NCBI GenBank assembly: GCA_903859815.1
Contig: CAIOOA010000185.1
Location: forward strand, 1-64,000
Origin: an uncultured Methylococcaceae bacterium
GTDB taxonomy: Bacteria; Pseudomonadota; Gammaproteobacteria; Methylococcales; Methylococcaceae
Length of the DNA: 64,000 nucleotides
Reading direction: 5' to 3'
The notes beneath the pieces were generated by a model that ran no database searches, was not told the DNA's origin, and worked only from the letters and a program-made list of their open reading frames with translations. The position numbers and the translations under genes were made by a program. Positions within the stretch are counted from its first letter, which is position 1. Each line of letters starts with the position of its first letter. Positions 34,536 through 43,177 of this stretch are shown piece by piece.

Positions 34536-34808
34536 ACCGAAACCGTTTCCTTCGAAATATCCCAAGCTATCTTGGCTTCCTTGAAAGTGGGAACTGTGGA
34601 GTTGGCAAGCAATATTCGCCTACTTGCCGCCATTGCTTATTTTAGGGATAGAAAACTCTCTTTGGGTAAGGCTGCTGAGTTTGCCGGGATGGGTCGCATG
34701 GATTTCATGGATATTTTATCGAATAAAGGCATCGTGGTTTTCGATTATGACGAATCCATGCTGGCTAGTGAATTGGACGGCATTGACCAATTGAACTCAA
34801 TCAGATGA
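34524..34808 (+). CDS. UPF0175-family antitoxin-like protein (second)
   Basis: The protein has 94 residues. ELASNIRLLAAIAYFRDRKL and SLGKAAEFAGMGRMDFMDIL match UPF0175 and are related to the gene at 34083 but well diverged, so this is not a recent copy. The stop overlaps the DUF3368-like start (ATGA). An in-frame ATG two codons downstream (34530) is an alternative start. Confidence 0.85.
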   Translation: MAMNTETVSFEISQAILASLKVGTVELASNIRLLAAIAYFRDRKLSLGKAAEFAGMGRMDFMDILSNKGIVVFDYDESMLASELDGIDQLNSIR

Positions 34809-35026
34809 CCGTTATTAGCAATGCCACACCGTTTGATGAATTGACTGGGAGAAAGGTAGCTGAATCTCTCGATCTTAAAGTTTGTGGTTCGGTTGGTCTT
34901 TTGATCAGGGCTAAGCAAATGGGCGACATTACCGCCGTCAAGCCGCTAATGGATGAGATGAGACAGCAGGGTATTTATTTCGGGCAAAGGTTTATTGATG
35001 CCGTTTTACTGTCGGTTAGCGAATAG
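34805..35026 (+). pseudogene. Internally deleted DUF3368 (PIN-like) toxin gene
   Basis: The frame encodes 73 residues; the family is about 155. It begins MTVISNATP, the DUF3368 start, then jumps at FDELTGRKVAESLDLKV to the C-terminal part (VCGSVGLLIRAKQMGDI, KPLMDEMRQQGIYF). The central ~80 residues with most PIN acidic residues are missing. The reading frame is kept across the deletion, so a short protein could still be made. Confidence 0.7.
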
Positions 35027-35077
35027 GAGACGTCAAGTCGAAAAATCGAAAGTCTAGTGAAACCTGATACCACAGAG

Positions 35078-35114
35078 CGGGGCGGAATTTACAATTCCGC
35101 CCCAAACTTTTTAT
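35078..35114 (+). terminator. Hairpin with T-run between the DUF3368 remnant and ahcY
   Basis: GGGGCGGAATT and AATTCCGCCCC form a perfect stem with a 3-base loop, followed by AAACTTTTT on the plus strand. It can end transcription from the toxin-antitoxin side and may also protect the 3' end of the converging ahcY message. Confidence 0.7.
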
Positions 35115-35179
35115 GCTTAGTTTTTATTCACTTAGCATGTGCCGACGGGATAAATCATTCCGCCGATATTGAACTCAAA

Positions 35180-36601
35180 TCAATACCGATAATGATCGGT
35201 CTTGTATGGTCCTTCCTTAGGCACACCGATATAATCGGCCTGTTCAGTGGTAAGTTCGGTCAACTGTGCGTTGAGCTTCTTCAACTGCAAACGGGCAACC
35301 TTCTCGTCCAAGTGCTTCGGCAAGGTGTAAACGCCGACCGGGTATTTGCCGGAATTACGCTCGGTCCACAGTTCGATCTGGGCAATGGTTTGGTTGGCGA
35401 AGGAGGAACTCATCACATAAGACGGATGACCCGTGCCGCAACCTAAGTTCACCAAACGGCCTTTCGCCAACAGGATGATGCGCTTGCCATCGGGGAAGAT
35501 GACATGATCGACCTGCGGCTTGATTTCTTCCCACTGATATTTTTCAATCGCGGCGACTTCGATTTCATTGTCAAAATGGCCGATGTTGCAAACAATGGCC
35601 TGATCCTTCATCTTCGCCATGTGGTCATGGGTGATGACATGGTAGTTGCCGGTGGCGGTGACAAAAATGTCGGCCTTGTCAGCGGCATAATCCATCGTCA
35701 CGACGCGGTAGCCTTCCATTGCCGCTTGCAGGGCACAGATCGGGTCAATTTCAGTGACCCACACTTGCGCGGACAAAGCGCGCAGGGCTTGGGCAGAACC
35801 CTTGCCCACGTCGCCGTAACCAGCCACCAAGGCCACCTTGCCGGCCACCATGACATCGGTGGCGCGTTTGATGCCGTCCACCAAAGACTCACGGCAACCA
35901 TAGAGGTTGTCGAATTTGGACTTAGTGACGGAATCATTGACGTTGATGCCGGGGAATTTCAATTCGCCCTTGGCATGCATTTGGTACAAGCGGTGAACGC
36001 CGGTGGTGGTCTCTTCAGTCACGCCTTTGATTTGCGCCAGACGGGTGGAATACCACTTGCCATCCACAGCAAGTTTAGCTTTGATCGCAGCGAATAGAAC
36101 GCGCTCTTCTTCTACGCTAGGATTGGCAAGCACAGAAATGTCAGACTCGGCACGAGCACCCAAATGCAGCAACAGGGTCGCATCGCCCCCGTCGTCGAGA
36201 ATCATATTGGAATAGCCGCCGTCGGCCCATTCAAAAATGCGGTGGGTGTAATCCCAATATTCTTCCAAAGACTCGCCCTTGACGGCGAAAACCGCGATGC
36301 CTTGGTCGGCAATGGCAGCGGCGGCGTGGTCTTGCGTGGAGAAGATGTTGCAAGAAGCCCAACGCACTTCCGCGCCAAGTGCGACGAGGGTTTCGATCAG
36401 CACGGCGGTTTGGATGGTCATGTGCAGCGAACCAGTGATGCGGGCGCCTTTCAGCGGCTGGCTGGCGGCGAATTCTTCGCGGATGGAGACCAAGCCCGGC
36501 ATTTCGGTCTCGGCAATGCGGATTTCCTTATGACCCCAAGCGGCCAAGGACAAATCGGCAACTTTGTAGTCGGTGAAATTAGATTTTAGAACAGCGTTCA
36601 T
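35180..36601 (-). CDS. ahcY: S-adenosyl-L-homocysteine hydrolase
   Basis: The protein has 473 residues, the long proteobacterial form with an insert of ~40 residues (about [20 protein letters not shown]). It splits S-adenosylhomocysteine into adenosine and homocysteine using bound NAD+. Signatures are [33 protein letters not shown] (NAD site), [11 protein letters not shown] and the C-terminal KTDHYRY. It removes the product inhibitor of methyltransferases and closes the methyl cycle with MetK (43.8 kb). An SAH riboswitch precedes it. Confidence 0.98.
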   Translation of the reverse strand: MNAVLKSNFTDYKVADLSLAAWGHKEIRIAETEMPGLVSIREEFAASQPLKGARITGSLHMTIQTAVLIETLVALGAEVRWASCNIFSTQDHAAAAIADQGIAVFAVKGESLEEYWDYTHRIFEWADGGYSNMILDDGGDATLLLHLGARAESDISVLANPSVEEERVLFAAIKAKLAVDGKWYSTRLAQIKGVTEETTTGVHRLYQMHAKGELKFPGINVNDSVTKSKFDNLYGCRESLVDGIKRATDVMVAGKVALVAGYGDVGKGSAQALRALSAQVWVTEIDPICALQAAMEGYRVVTMDYAADKADIFVTATGNYHVITHDHMAKMKDQAIVCNIGHFDNEIEVAAIEKYQWEEIKPQVDHVIFPDGKRIILLAKGRLVNLGCGTGHPSYVMSSSFANQTIAQIELWTERNSGKYPVGVYTLPKHLDEKVARLQLKKLNAQLTELTTEQADYIGVPKEGPYKTDHYRY

Positions 36602-36683
36602 GGTTTCGTATGCTCCTTAAAGCAGTTGAAATCCATCTTTCGCATGGGGGGTACGAGTCTCGATACACCGCCATCGGAAGATG

Positions 36684-36757
36684 GGTGATCGAGCGCGGTT
36701 GACATTGAAGCACCACTCCGAGCCTGGCGGGAGAACCGTCGCAACGCTCCTCGAAGT
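36684..36757 (-). ncRNA. SAH riboswitch upstream of ahcY
   Basis: Read on the minus strand, the leader contains CGAGGAGCGTTGCGACGG, then CCGCCAGGCTCGG, GTGGTGCTTCAA and CCGCGCTC in the order and spacing of the S-adenosylhomocysteine riboswitch consensus. GAGCG and CGCTC pair as P1, and CGAG/CTCG belong to the inner stem and pseudoknot. It sits 83 bases before the ahcY ATG. Between them CCATCTT and AAGATGG can pair and could act in the expression switch. SAH binding is expected to turn ahcY on. Confidence 0.85.
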
Positions 36758-36794
36758 AGTATAATCTAAGCTTTCGGATTATACAGAGGTAAGG

Positions 36795-37034
36795 GTGAAA
36801 AACGCAAACGATAATTTGTTGGGGGGCCTCAATTCCGACAAAAGACATGACATCATTTGCACTTGTAGCGGGACAACGACCTCGCAAATCAAGAAACAAA
36901 TCGACAAAGGCATCCAAGACTTGGACGGCATATCGAGAGCCACGGGTGCTTGTTCCGGTTGCGGGGCTTGCGATTATGAGGTTCTAGCCTTTATGGCTGA
37001 ATACATTTCATCATTTTCGGGCGACTCCGCCTAG
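36795..37034 (+). CDS. BFD-like [2Fe-2S]-binding protein
   Basis: The protein has 79 residues. IICTCSGTTTSQIKKQIDKG and ATGACSGCGACDYEV give the CxC and CxxC pattern of bacterioferritin-associated-ferredoxin-like domains that bind one [2Fe-2S] cluster. The start is the GTG at 36795 with AGAGG upstream. True Bfd frees iron from bacterioferritin, but this copy has a ~15-residue N-terminal extension and no bfr neighbour. It is divergent from ahcY. Confidence 0.8.
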   Translation: MKNANDNLLGGLNSDKRHDIICTCSGTTTSQIKKQIDKGIQDLDGISRATGACSGCGACDYEVLAFMAEYISSFSGDSA

Positions 37035-37161
37035 CGGTGGAGCTTGCAAGGTAAAACGGTCTTTATGATCGCCAAATATTTATCACCTTATGCTACTGCT
37101 TCAATTCCGCGTATAATTCCCGACAAATGGAACAGTTGTGATGATAACCTGAGGTATTCCA

Positions 37162-37647
37162 ATGAACTGGCAAGAAGTCTGTGACGATCCACTTTTGCGC
37201 GATTTGCCTTTTAAGATAGAACTGAACGAATGGGGTAAAATTGTCATGAGTCCGGCATCAAGTCGTCATGTATTATTACAGGGGCTTATTCATGATGCGC
37301 TTAGAAGGGCTACAGCCGAAGGGTTCATTTTGCCGGAATGCCCCATCCAAACCGCCAAAGGAGTAAAAGCTGCCGATGTTGCTTGGGCATCAGAGCTTTA
37401 TATGGAAGCGCACGGTCAGGAGAATCCGTATTTGAAAGCCCCTGAACTTTGCATTGAGGTATTGTCGCCATCCAATTCTTTAAAAGAGATGGAGGAAAAG
37501 CGCGAGTTGTATTTTGCTCGCGGCGCGTTAGAAGTTTGGCTTTGCGACGAACAAGGCAATTTAAACTTTTTTGATTGTACGAGACCACTTCCCTCCTCGC
37601 ATTTGTTTCCCGATATTACCCGAATTGAATCTAAACATTTGCATTAA
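37162..37647 (+). CDS. Uma2-family (DUF820) nuclease-like protein
   Basis: The protein has 161 residues. FKIELNEWGKIVMSPA, ADVAWAS, PELCIEVLSPSNS and KRELYFARGALEVWLCDE are the Uma2 signature, with the D...E-x-x active-site layout of the PD-(D/E)XK fold. Uma2 genes are very numerous in cyanobacteria and some proteobacteria; their role is not established. A remnant of a second Uma2 gene lies at 41299-41368. Confidence 0.9.
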   Translation: MNWQEVCDDPLLRDLPFKIELNEWGKIVMSPASSRHVLLQGLIHDALRRATAEGFILPECPIQTAKGVKAADVAWASELYMEAHGQENPYLKAPELCIEVLSPSNSLKEMEEKRELYFARGALEVWLCDEQGNLNFFDCTRPLPSSHLFPDITRIESKHLH

Positions 37648-37673
37648 TCACTCATATAACCTTGGAGAGCCGA

Positions 37674-38570
37674 ATGATCATAAACGGCGTACAGATCGAT
37701 CAAACCTTCGCCGAAGCCTTTCCGATGAGGGCCACACGGGTCATCATCACTGCCCAAAACCACAAATGGGCGCACATTTCCGCCCAGGCTTTCACTGGCT
37801 TTGCCACTTCGGTGATTGCCTGCGGCTGCGAGGCGGGGATAGAACGGGAACTTGACCCCTCGGAAACCCCGGATGGAAGGCCCGGCGTGTCGGCGATGAT
37901 TTTTGCGATGGGCGGCAAGGGGCTGGCAAAGCAATTGGAAACCCGTGCCGGTCAATGCGTGTTGACTTCGCCGACTTCGGCCTTGTTTGCTGGACTGAAT
38001 GAAGGCGACCCTATCGCCTTGGGTAAAAATTTGCGCTATTTTGGCGATGGCTTCCAAATTTCCAAGCGCATTGCGGGCAAGCGTTATTGGCGAGTGCCAG
38101 TGATGGACGGCGAATTTCTGGCCGAGGAAACCACAGGCATGGTGAAGGCCATCGGCGGGGGTAATTTCTTGGTGCTGGCCGAGTCACAACCCCAAGCCTT
38201 GACGGCTTGCGAAGCGGCTATCGAGGCGATGAAACAAGTGCCTAATGTCATCATGCCGTTCCCCGGCGGTGTGGTGCGTTCCGGTTCCAAAGTCGGTTCC
38301 AAGTATAAAACACTGAATGCATCGACCAACGACGCTTTCTGCCCAACCTTGAAAGGCCAAACTAAGACCGAGCTATCGCCGGAAATCGAGTCAGTGATGG
38401 AAATCGTCATTGACGGCCTGACCGAGGAAGATATTAAAAAATCCATGCGGGTGGGCATACAAGCGGTGTGTGACTTGGGTTCCGCCAATGGAATTCGGCG
38501 GATTAGCGCCGGAAATTATGGAGGCAAGTTGGGACCGTTTTTATTCCACTTACAGGAAATCATGGCTTAA
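37674..38570 (+). CDS. ftr: Formylmethanofuran-tetrahydromethanopterin formyltransferase
   Basis: The protein has 298 residues (also called FhcD). It moves the formyl group between H4MPT and the methanofuran-like cofactor; in methylotrophs it works with FhcABC to release formate from formyl-H4MPT. Family blocks: VIITAQNHKWAHISAQAFTG, GCEAGIE, PDGRPGVSAMIF and MPFPGGVVRSGSKVGS. The ATG at 37674 has GGAGAG about 6 bases upstream. fhcC follows after 14 bases with GGGAGG, so the two form an operon. fhcA and fhcB are not in this window. Confidence 0.97.
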   Translation: MIINGVQIDQTFAEAFPMRATRVIITAQNHKWAHISAQAFTGFATSVIACGCEAGIERELDPSETPDGRPGVSAMIFAMGGKGLAKQLETRAGQCVLTSPTSALFAGLNEGDPIALGKNLRYFGDGFQISKRIAGKRYWRVPVMDGEFLAEETTGMVKAIGGGNFLVLAESQPQALTACEAAIEAMKQVPNVIMPFPGGVVRSGSKVGSKYKTLNASTNDAFCPTLKGQTKTELSPEIESVMEIVIDGLTEEDIKKSMRVGIQAVCDLGSANGIRRISAGNYGGKLGPFLFHLQEIMA

Positions 38571-38584
38571 CGGGAGGAACTAGT

Positions 38585-39400
38585 ATGACCGAATTAACAT
38601 TTACGCTGAAAATCAATCCGCAACAGAGGGTGGATGTCTCTCCACTCACTCCAGACAATCTGAACGGTAAATCCTTGCCTGACATTGCCGCCATCGAGTT
38701 ACAAACGGGCAACCGCAAAATTCGTGTTGATGAGCTGTTTGCAATCTCAGGTGAAGATGCCAGCACGATTGTGATTAAGCAAGCCAGTAATAAGCTAGAC
38801 TACCTAGGTAAAGGCAATGGTAGCGGGGAAATCATCGTCGAAGGCGATGCTGGTGCTTATCTTGGTTTCCAATTGAAAGGCGGGGTCATCAAGGTATCAG
38901 GCAACGTGGATGCTTATGCCGCCTGTGAATTGAGGAACGGGGAAATCAATATAGACGGAAACGCGGGTGATTTTTTAGGGGCTGCATTACCCGGCAACAA
39001 GAAAGGGATGCAAGGCGGGGTGGTCATCGTCAAAGGCAATGCGGGTGATCGCGTTGGCGACCACATGCGACGGGGAGCGATATTGATCGAAGGCAACGCA
39101 GGCGCCTATCTCGGTTCCCGCATGACGGCCGGCACCATCGGCGTTTTAGGCGATGTAGGTGCATTGCCTGGCTACGCCATGAAGCGGGGTACATTATTAT
39201 TGCTGAAGAAACCCACAAATCTGACCGCGACTTTCAATGATTGCGGTACGCATACCTTGGGTTTTCTGCCACTATTGCTCAAAGGTTTTCAGGGGTATAA
39301 CACCCAGTTTGGTGGATTGTCCGATAAAATTAAACGGGTGCGGCGTTATGCAGGGGATATGTCCGGGGCCGGCAAAGGCGAAATATTAGTGGCTGTGTAA
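38585..39400 (+). CDS. fhcC: Formyltransferase/hydrolase complex subunit C
   Basis: The protein has 271 residues and is homologous to FwdC/FmdC. It contains a row of Gly-rich turns of a beta-helix (VEGDAGAYLGFQLKGG, VSGNVDAYAACELRNG, IDGNAGDFLGAALPGN, VKGNAGDRVGDHMRRG, IEGNAGAYLGSRMTAG), the glutamate-synthase-C-like fold. In the Fhc complex it holds together the formyltransferase and hydrolase parts. It follows ftr closely and marks H4MPT-dependent C1 oxidation. Confidence 0.96.
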   Translation: MTELTFTLKINPQQRVDVSPLTPDNLNGKSLPDIAAIELQTGNRKIRVDELFAISGEDASTIVIKQASNKLDYLGKGNGSGEIIVEGDAGAYLGFQLKGGVIKVSGNVDAYAACELRNGEINIDGNAGDFLGAALPGNKKGMQGGVVIVKGNAGDRVGDHMRRGAILIEGNAGAYLGSRMTAGTIGVLGDVGALPGYAMKRGTLLLLKKPTNLTATFNDCGTHTLGFLPLLLKGFQGYNTQFGGLSDKIKRVRRYAGDMSGAGKGEILVAV

Positions 39401-39563
39401 TGGCTAATGGATCAATCAAAGAGTCGGATTGTTTTTTCGGTCACGAAACTTATTGGTTGATGAAGAGTTCTCTCGCTTTAGCGTGGAGTTATGCACCAGC
39501 GTCACTAACATTATCGCAATTGCGAACGAAGATTAGTCATCCTAACACTTAATGATAAGCCAT

Positions 39564-40091
39564 ATGAAACGTGTCATAGTTTTTTTTGATTACAGCAATT
39601 TTCATCAAACCTTAAGCAAACTGACCAAAGGAGATTTTCCCGACCAGATAAGGTTTGACTTCAAGGGGTTTGTGGAAACGCTCACGTTTGGCATGGACTT
39701 AATCAAGGTCTATTTTGTTTGTTCTAGCGGACCCAATAGTGGTCCCGGGCAGCAGAGGTTTTTCGATTGGCTGGATGGTCAGGATTTCTTTTATGTGAAA
39801 CAATTCGAAAGAAAGACCAATAACCAAGGGGAACAACGGGAAAAGCAGGTTGATGTTTATCTTGCCACCCAAGTCGTCGCCTTAGCCTATGAAAACGCTT
39901 ATGATATAGCCATTATTGTCAGCGGCGATGAAGACTATGTCCCGGCGATTGAGATTGTCCAACAAAAGGGCAAAATTGTGCAGGTGGTTTCTGCCTCGAC
40001 TATTTTGAGCGATGTTTTGAGGAAAAAGGCAGACCGCGTGTTATTGATAGACACCGATGGAGAACTGAATTGTGATCACTTCCTCTCGTAA
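39564..40091 (+). CDS. NYN-domain (LabA-like) putative RNase
   Basis: The protein has 175 residues. KRVIVFFDYSNFHQ carries the first conserved aspartate, KQVDVYLATQVV the second and AIIVSGDEDYVPAIEIVQQK the SGDxDF-type block of PIN-like NYN nucleases. The family usually cuts RNA. An ATG four codons upstream (39552) is also possible; neither has a clear ribosome-binding site, and 39564 gives the usual MKR start. The 150 bases before it hold nothing recognised. Confidence 0.82.
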   Translation: MKRVIVFFDYSNFHQTLSKLTKGDFPDQIRFDFKGFVETLTFGMDLIKVYFVCSSGPNSGPGQQRFFDWLDGQDFFYVKQFERKTNNQGEQREKQVDVYLATQVVALAYENAYDIAIIVSGDEDYVPAIEIVQQKGKIVQVVSASTILSDVLRKKADRVLLIDTDGELNCDHFLS

Positions 40092-40127
40092 ATACTCATT
40101 TTTATAGAAAATCAAGAGTAAACTGTC

Positions 40128-41300
40128 ATGGAATTTCGGGATTATTTAGTGTTATTGGCGCATGGTGACGGATCAGACTTGTTCTTGACGGCGGGAGCCT
40201 CGCCTGCGGGCAAGTTTCAGGGGAAAATAATGCCATTGGAAGTGGCAAAACTAACCCCTGGCCGAATCAAGGAGATTGCTTATAGCATTATGAGCGAAAA
40301 GCAACGGGCCGAGTTTGATGAAAAACCTGAAATGAATTTGGCCATCACCGAGAGAGGGGTTGGTCGGTTCCGGGTCAATGTTTTCAAACAACGCAATAGT
40401 GTCGCGATGGTGGTCAGAAATATTAAGACAGACATACCTTCGGTAGACACGCTCGGCCTGCCGCACATATTAAAAGATGTCATCCTTTCCAAACGCGGTT
40501 TGGTGCTTTTTGTAGGGGGCACTGGGTCTGGAAAGTCAACTTCATTGGCCGCGTTGATTGACCATCGCAACAGTACCATGGACGGTCACATCATTACCAT
40601 TGAAGACCCCATCGAATTTGTCCATCCGCACAAGAAATCCCTAGTCAATCAACGAGAAGTGGGAGTCGATACCGATTCCTTCGAGGATGCGCTAAAAAAT
40701 ACCCTGCGCCAAGCCCCCGACGTGATTTTGATCGGCGAAATTCGTGCCAGGGAAACCATGGAACATGCGATAGCCTTTGCCGAGACTGGGCATTTGTGCC
40801 TGTCAACTCTTCATGCGAACAACTCCAACCAAGCCTTGGACAGAATCATCAACTTTTTCCCAGAAGAGCGTCGCAATCAGTTGTTGATGGATTTGTCCTT
40901 GAATCTTCGTGCTTTCGTGTCTCAGCGCTTAATACCGTCTAGGGAAGGGAAGCGTGTTGCCGCCATTGAAATTTTGCTCGGCACACCGCTGGTCACCGAT
41001 CTAATCAGAAAGGGCGAAGTCCATCTAATCAAGGAAGTCATGGAAAAATCTGAAGAACTGGGCATGCAGACTTTCGACGCCCATTTATTCTATTTGTACA
41101 AGCAGGACAAAATTACGCTGGAAGAAGCCTTGCGCAATTCGGATTCCCCTAATAACTTGAAGTTAAGGATCAGCCTGAGTGAAAATCGGAGTGGGGAAGG
41201 GGATGGCGACCCAAAACATCCAAGTCTAAAAGGCAATAAACCCGATGGGCTTTCGTTGACCCCGATAGCACAAGATAATACCGAAGAAAAAAAGCCATAG
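40128..41300 (+). CDS. pilU: Twitching motility ATPase PilU
   Basis: The protein has 390 residues. This is a hexameric retraction ATPase of type IV pili: Walker A GGTGSGKSTSLAALID, Asp box ITIEDPIEFVHPHKKS, Walker B APDVILIGEIRARETMEHA and His box HLCLSTLHANNSNQA. PilU rather than PilT is favoured by LVLFVGGTGSGKS, GVDTDSFEDALKNTLRQAP and the long C-terminal tail. pilT is not adjacent, which is unusual; it is normally just upstream. Confidence 0.93.
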   Translation: MEFRDYLVLLAHGDGSDLFLTAGASPAGKFQGKIMPLEVAKLTPGRIKEIAYSIMSEKQRAEFDEKPEMNLAITERGVGRFRVNVFKQRNSVAMVVRNIKTDIPSVDTLGLPHILKDVILSKRGLVLFVGGTGSGKSTSLAALIDHRNSTMDGHIITIEDPIEFVHPHKKSLVNQREVGVDTDSFEDALKNTLRQAPDVILIGEIRARETMEHAIAFAETGHLCLSTLHANNSNQALDRIINFFPEERRNQLLMDLSLNLRAFVSQRLIPSREGKRVAAIEILLGTPLVTDLIRKGEVHLIKEVMEKSEELGMQTFDAHLFYLYKQDKITLEEALRNSDSPNNLKLRISLSENRSGEGDGDPKHPSLKGNKPDGLSLTPIAQDNTEEKKP

Positions 41301-41368
41301 CTGTCTAGTTCAATTTTATAAGGTAAATCCTTTAAGGATTTGTCGGTAATGACTTCGGACCATTGCAT
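41299..41368 (-). pseudogene. 5' remnant of a Uma2-family gene
   Basis: The ATG at 41368 encodes MQWSEVITDKSLKDLPYKIE followed by LDSYG, which closely parallels the N-terminus of the Uma2 gene at 37162 (NWQEVCDDPLLRDLPFKIE). After ~22 codons the frame runs into the complement of pilU. The rest of the gene has been lost. Confidence 0.65.
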
Positions 41369-41403
41369 GATTCATTTTCCTGAAGCTCAAAGTTAAATTT
41401 TTT

Positions 41404-41667
41404 TCAAGTATTATCCGGGCCAATTTCTGGGAAGTATTCCAACACCTCGTCGCGAATTGCTTCCAATTCCTCCCATTTTGCAATCTTGCGCATTCGCACA
41501 TTGGCTTCATCAACATCCTGCTTGTCAAAGAATGTAAAGATAGGGCGAAAGGATTCCCGGTAAAGGTAATTGCGGAAGTAATGCATCTCCGATTCGCCTT
41601 TGATCCGCCGGTAAATCTCCCGAACCAATTCCGCGTCAGGGACTTGTGTTAGGTCAATCATGGCCAT
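41404..41667 (-). CDS. Small hypothetical protein next to a HicB-like gene
   Basis: The protein has 87 residues, is highly charged and predicted helical: MAMIDLTQVPDAELVREIYRR, then RIKGESEMHYFRNYLYRESF and DEANVRMRKIAKWEELEAIR. No family was recognised. It begins 22 bases after the HicB-like stop, so the two probably form one transcript; it could be the partner of that gene, but it does not resemble HicA. Confidence 0.5.
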   Translation of the reverse strand: MAMIDLTQVPDAELVREIYRRIKGESEMHYFRNYLYRESFRPIFTFFDKQDVDEANVRMRKIAKWEELEAIRDEVLEYFPEIGPDNT

Positions 41668-41688
41668 GGCTTCTCTTGCATGGTTCAG

Positions 41689-41853
41689 TCAATTGCACGA
41701 CTTAATTTCAATCGCTTCCCTCAGCGTGATGCGAAGAGATTCAATAAGTTTTTCCCTAGTTTCCTCTTGGCAATTGACACCGGGGACTACCTCTATCCAG
41801 CCGACCCAGAAATCATCATCTTGTTTTATAACGGCGGTATATTCAGAGTGCAT
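41689..41853 (-). CDS. HicB-family antitoxin-like protein
   Basis: The protein has 54 residues. EYTAVIKQDDDFWVGWIEVV, PGVNCQEETREKLIESLRIT and LREAIEIK follow the HicB partial-RNase-H fold pattern. No DNA-binding tail is attached. AGAGAAG lies just upstream of the ATG at 41853. HicA is not next to it; the gene downstream is of an unknown type, and the PLD-family gene ends 30 bases upstream. Confidence 0.75.
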   Translation of the reverse strand: MHSEYTAVIKQDDDFWVGWIEVVPGVNCQEETREKLIESLRITLREAIEIKSCN

Positions 41854-41882
41854 GTTCTTCTCTGGGAATGATATATTACATT

Positions 41883-43064
41883 TTATTCTTCATAAAATAT
41901 GGCATCAAGCATGGCGGCACGTCCCATCCAAACCCGAATGGCTATTGGGTTATTAGGTCTAGGCTCATTCCACCAAACCGAATCAAGAACTCTACAAACA
42001 ATATCATTCCAGTATCGATCATAAGTCATGCCCGTCTGTTTGATACCGAAACCTTTACAAAGCTGTGTTTTATTTTTTGCGTCTAAGCAAACAAAATAGT
42101 CTGGGCGCTTTAGTGCCAGAAGCCGACTAGCGAGACCTACGCCATCGCCTCCTTTAGGAAATGCCTCTTTGAACTCATCAACATACGAATCAAAATGCAC
42201 ACGATCTAAAGCCCCATCCATTGGGATACAATCGAGTGCCGCAGAGAGATGAGGATTATTGTCATTAACCACACTGTAGAATCTGCCTGCTCCTCTCATG
42301 CTACCGAACCAGCCCCAATGTTCGTTAAAATCATTTGGCAAACCAGCAATAGTCTTGCGAACACCTCTTTCCATTTCTGAGTAATGGCCTATTCTTCTAA
42401 ACTCCTCTCTAACTAGGTCAAGCAAATCACAACGCCCGTTGAATCCATGATAAGGATCAGCTTGAACTGCATTAAAAAACGATGTCCACGACATAGACAT
42501 AATTTTGCTGTGAATGGGGGATTTGCTCTGGGTGTCGTTTGAATATTCCCCAGAAACACGCTTCAAAGCTGCTTGTTGCAATTTCCACAACTTGCGATAC
42601 TTTAACGCTGATTCTTCGGTGACAACTTCACCCTTGCTCCAATACTCTTTTATTTGAACTTGTAGCTGTGACTCAATATCGGTATCAGTATCATCAGATG
42701 AAAGGTGGAGCATTAGCTCACTATTTTTCCTTAATGCACCAGCCGTTAGATTGGCACTACCTATCAAGATATCCCATCTCGCTGCGGTCCAAAAAAGATA
42801 CACTTTTGGATGGAAAACGCCTTGCGGCTGGAGTATGAATCGAACTTTATCACAGTCAATGAAATTTTCAAGGACATCCGGGTGTGTTTGGTAGAAATGG
42901 GTGCCAATTATTGCCCAACGGATTTTATTCTGGTGTTTCTTGAGCAGCTTAATAACTTCCGTCCCTGCGCTCGCCCATGCAACGGCAATAGCCACATGAT
43001 TGTGAGCATTAATAAGTTGAATGAGCTTTTCACTGAGAAAAGAACCGCCAGTTAGCAGATGCAT
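41883..43064 (-). CDS. Phospholipase-D-family nuclease-like protein
   Basis: The protein has 393 residues. The N-terminal ~140 residues form one PLD-like half: AIAVAWASAGTEVIKLLKKH, VRFILQPQGVFHPKVYLFWT (HxK motif) and WDILIGSANLTAGAL (GSANLT). The C-terminal ~230 residues are a helical domain (SMSWTSFFNAVQADPYHGFN, HWGWFGSMRGAGRFYSVVN, KRPDYFVCLDAKNKTQLCKG) that recurs in uncharacterised PLD proteins of accessory regions. A single HKD motif suggests it acts as a dimer on DNA. Role in defence is possible but unproven. Confidence 0.78.
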   Translation of the reverse strand: MHLLTGGSFLSEKLIQLINAHNHVAIAVAWASAGTEVIKLLKKHQNKIRWAIIGTHFYQTHPDVLENFIDCDKVRFILQPQGVFHPKVYLFWTAARWDILIGSANLTAGALRKNSELMLHLSSDDTDTDIESQLQVQIKEYWSKGEVVTEESALKYRKLWKLQQAALKRVSGEYSNDTQSKSPIHSKIMSMSWTSFFNAVQADPYHGFNGRCDLLDLVREEFRRIGHYSEMERGVRKTIAGLPNDFNEHWGWFGSMRGAGRFYSVVNDNNPHLSAALDCIPMDGALDRVHFDSYVDEFKEAFPKGGDGVGLASRLLALKRPDYFVCLDAKNKTQLCKGFGIKQTGMTYDRYWNDIVCRVLDSVWWNEPRPNNPIAIRVWMGRAAMLDAIFYEE

Positions 43065-43177
43065 CTAGAGTTCTCCAAGAAGTATAGCTTTGTAATTGAG
43101 AAGTACGGAGCAGCAGAAAATATATAAAACACAATATTCGGTGTTGCCATCAAGTACAAGTTCTTATGTGGCAATAA

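Noticed and set aside
35057-36589. Long plus-strand frames opposite ahcY
   Set aside because: They are antisense shadows of a strongly conserved gene with no independent support.
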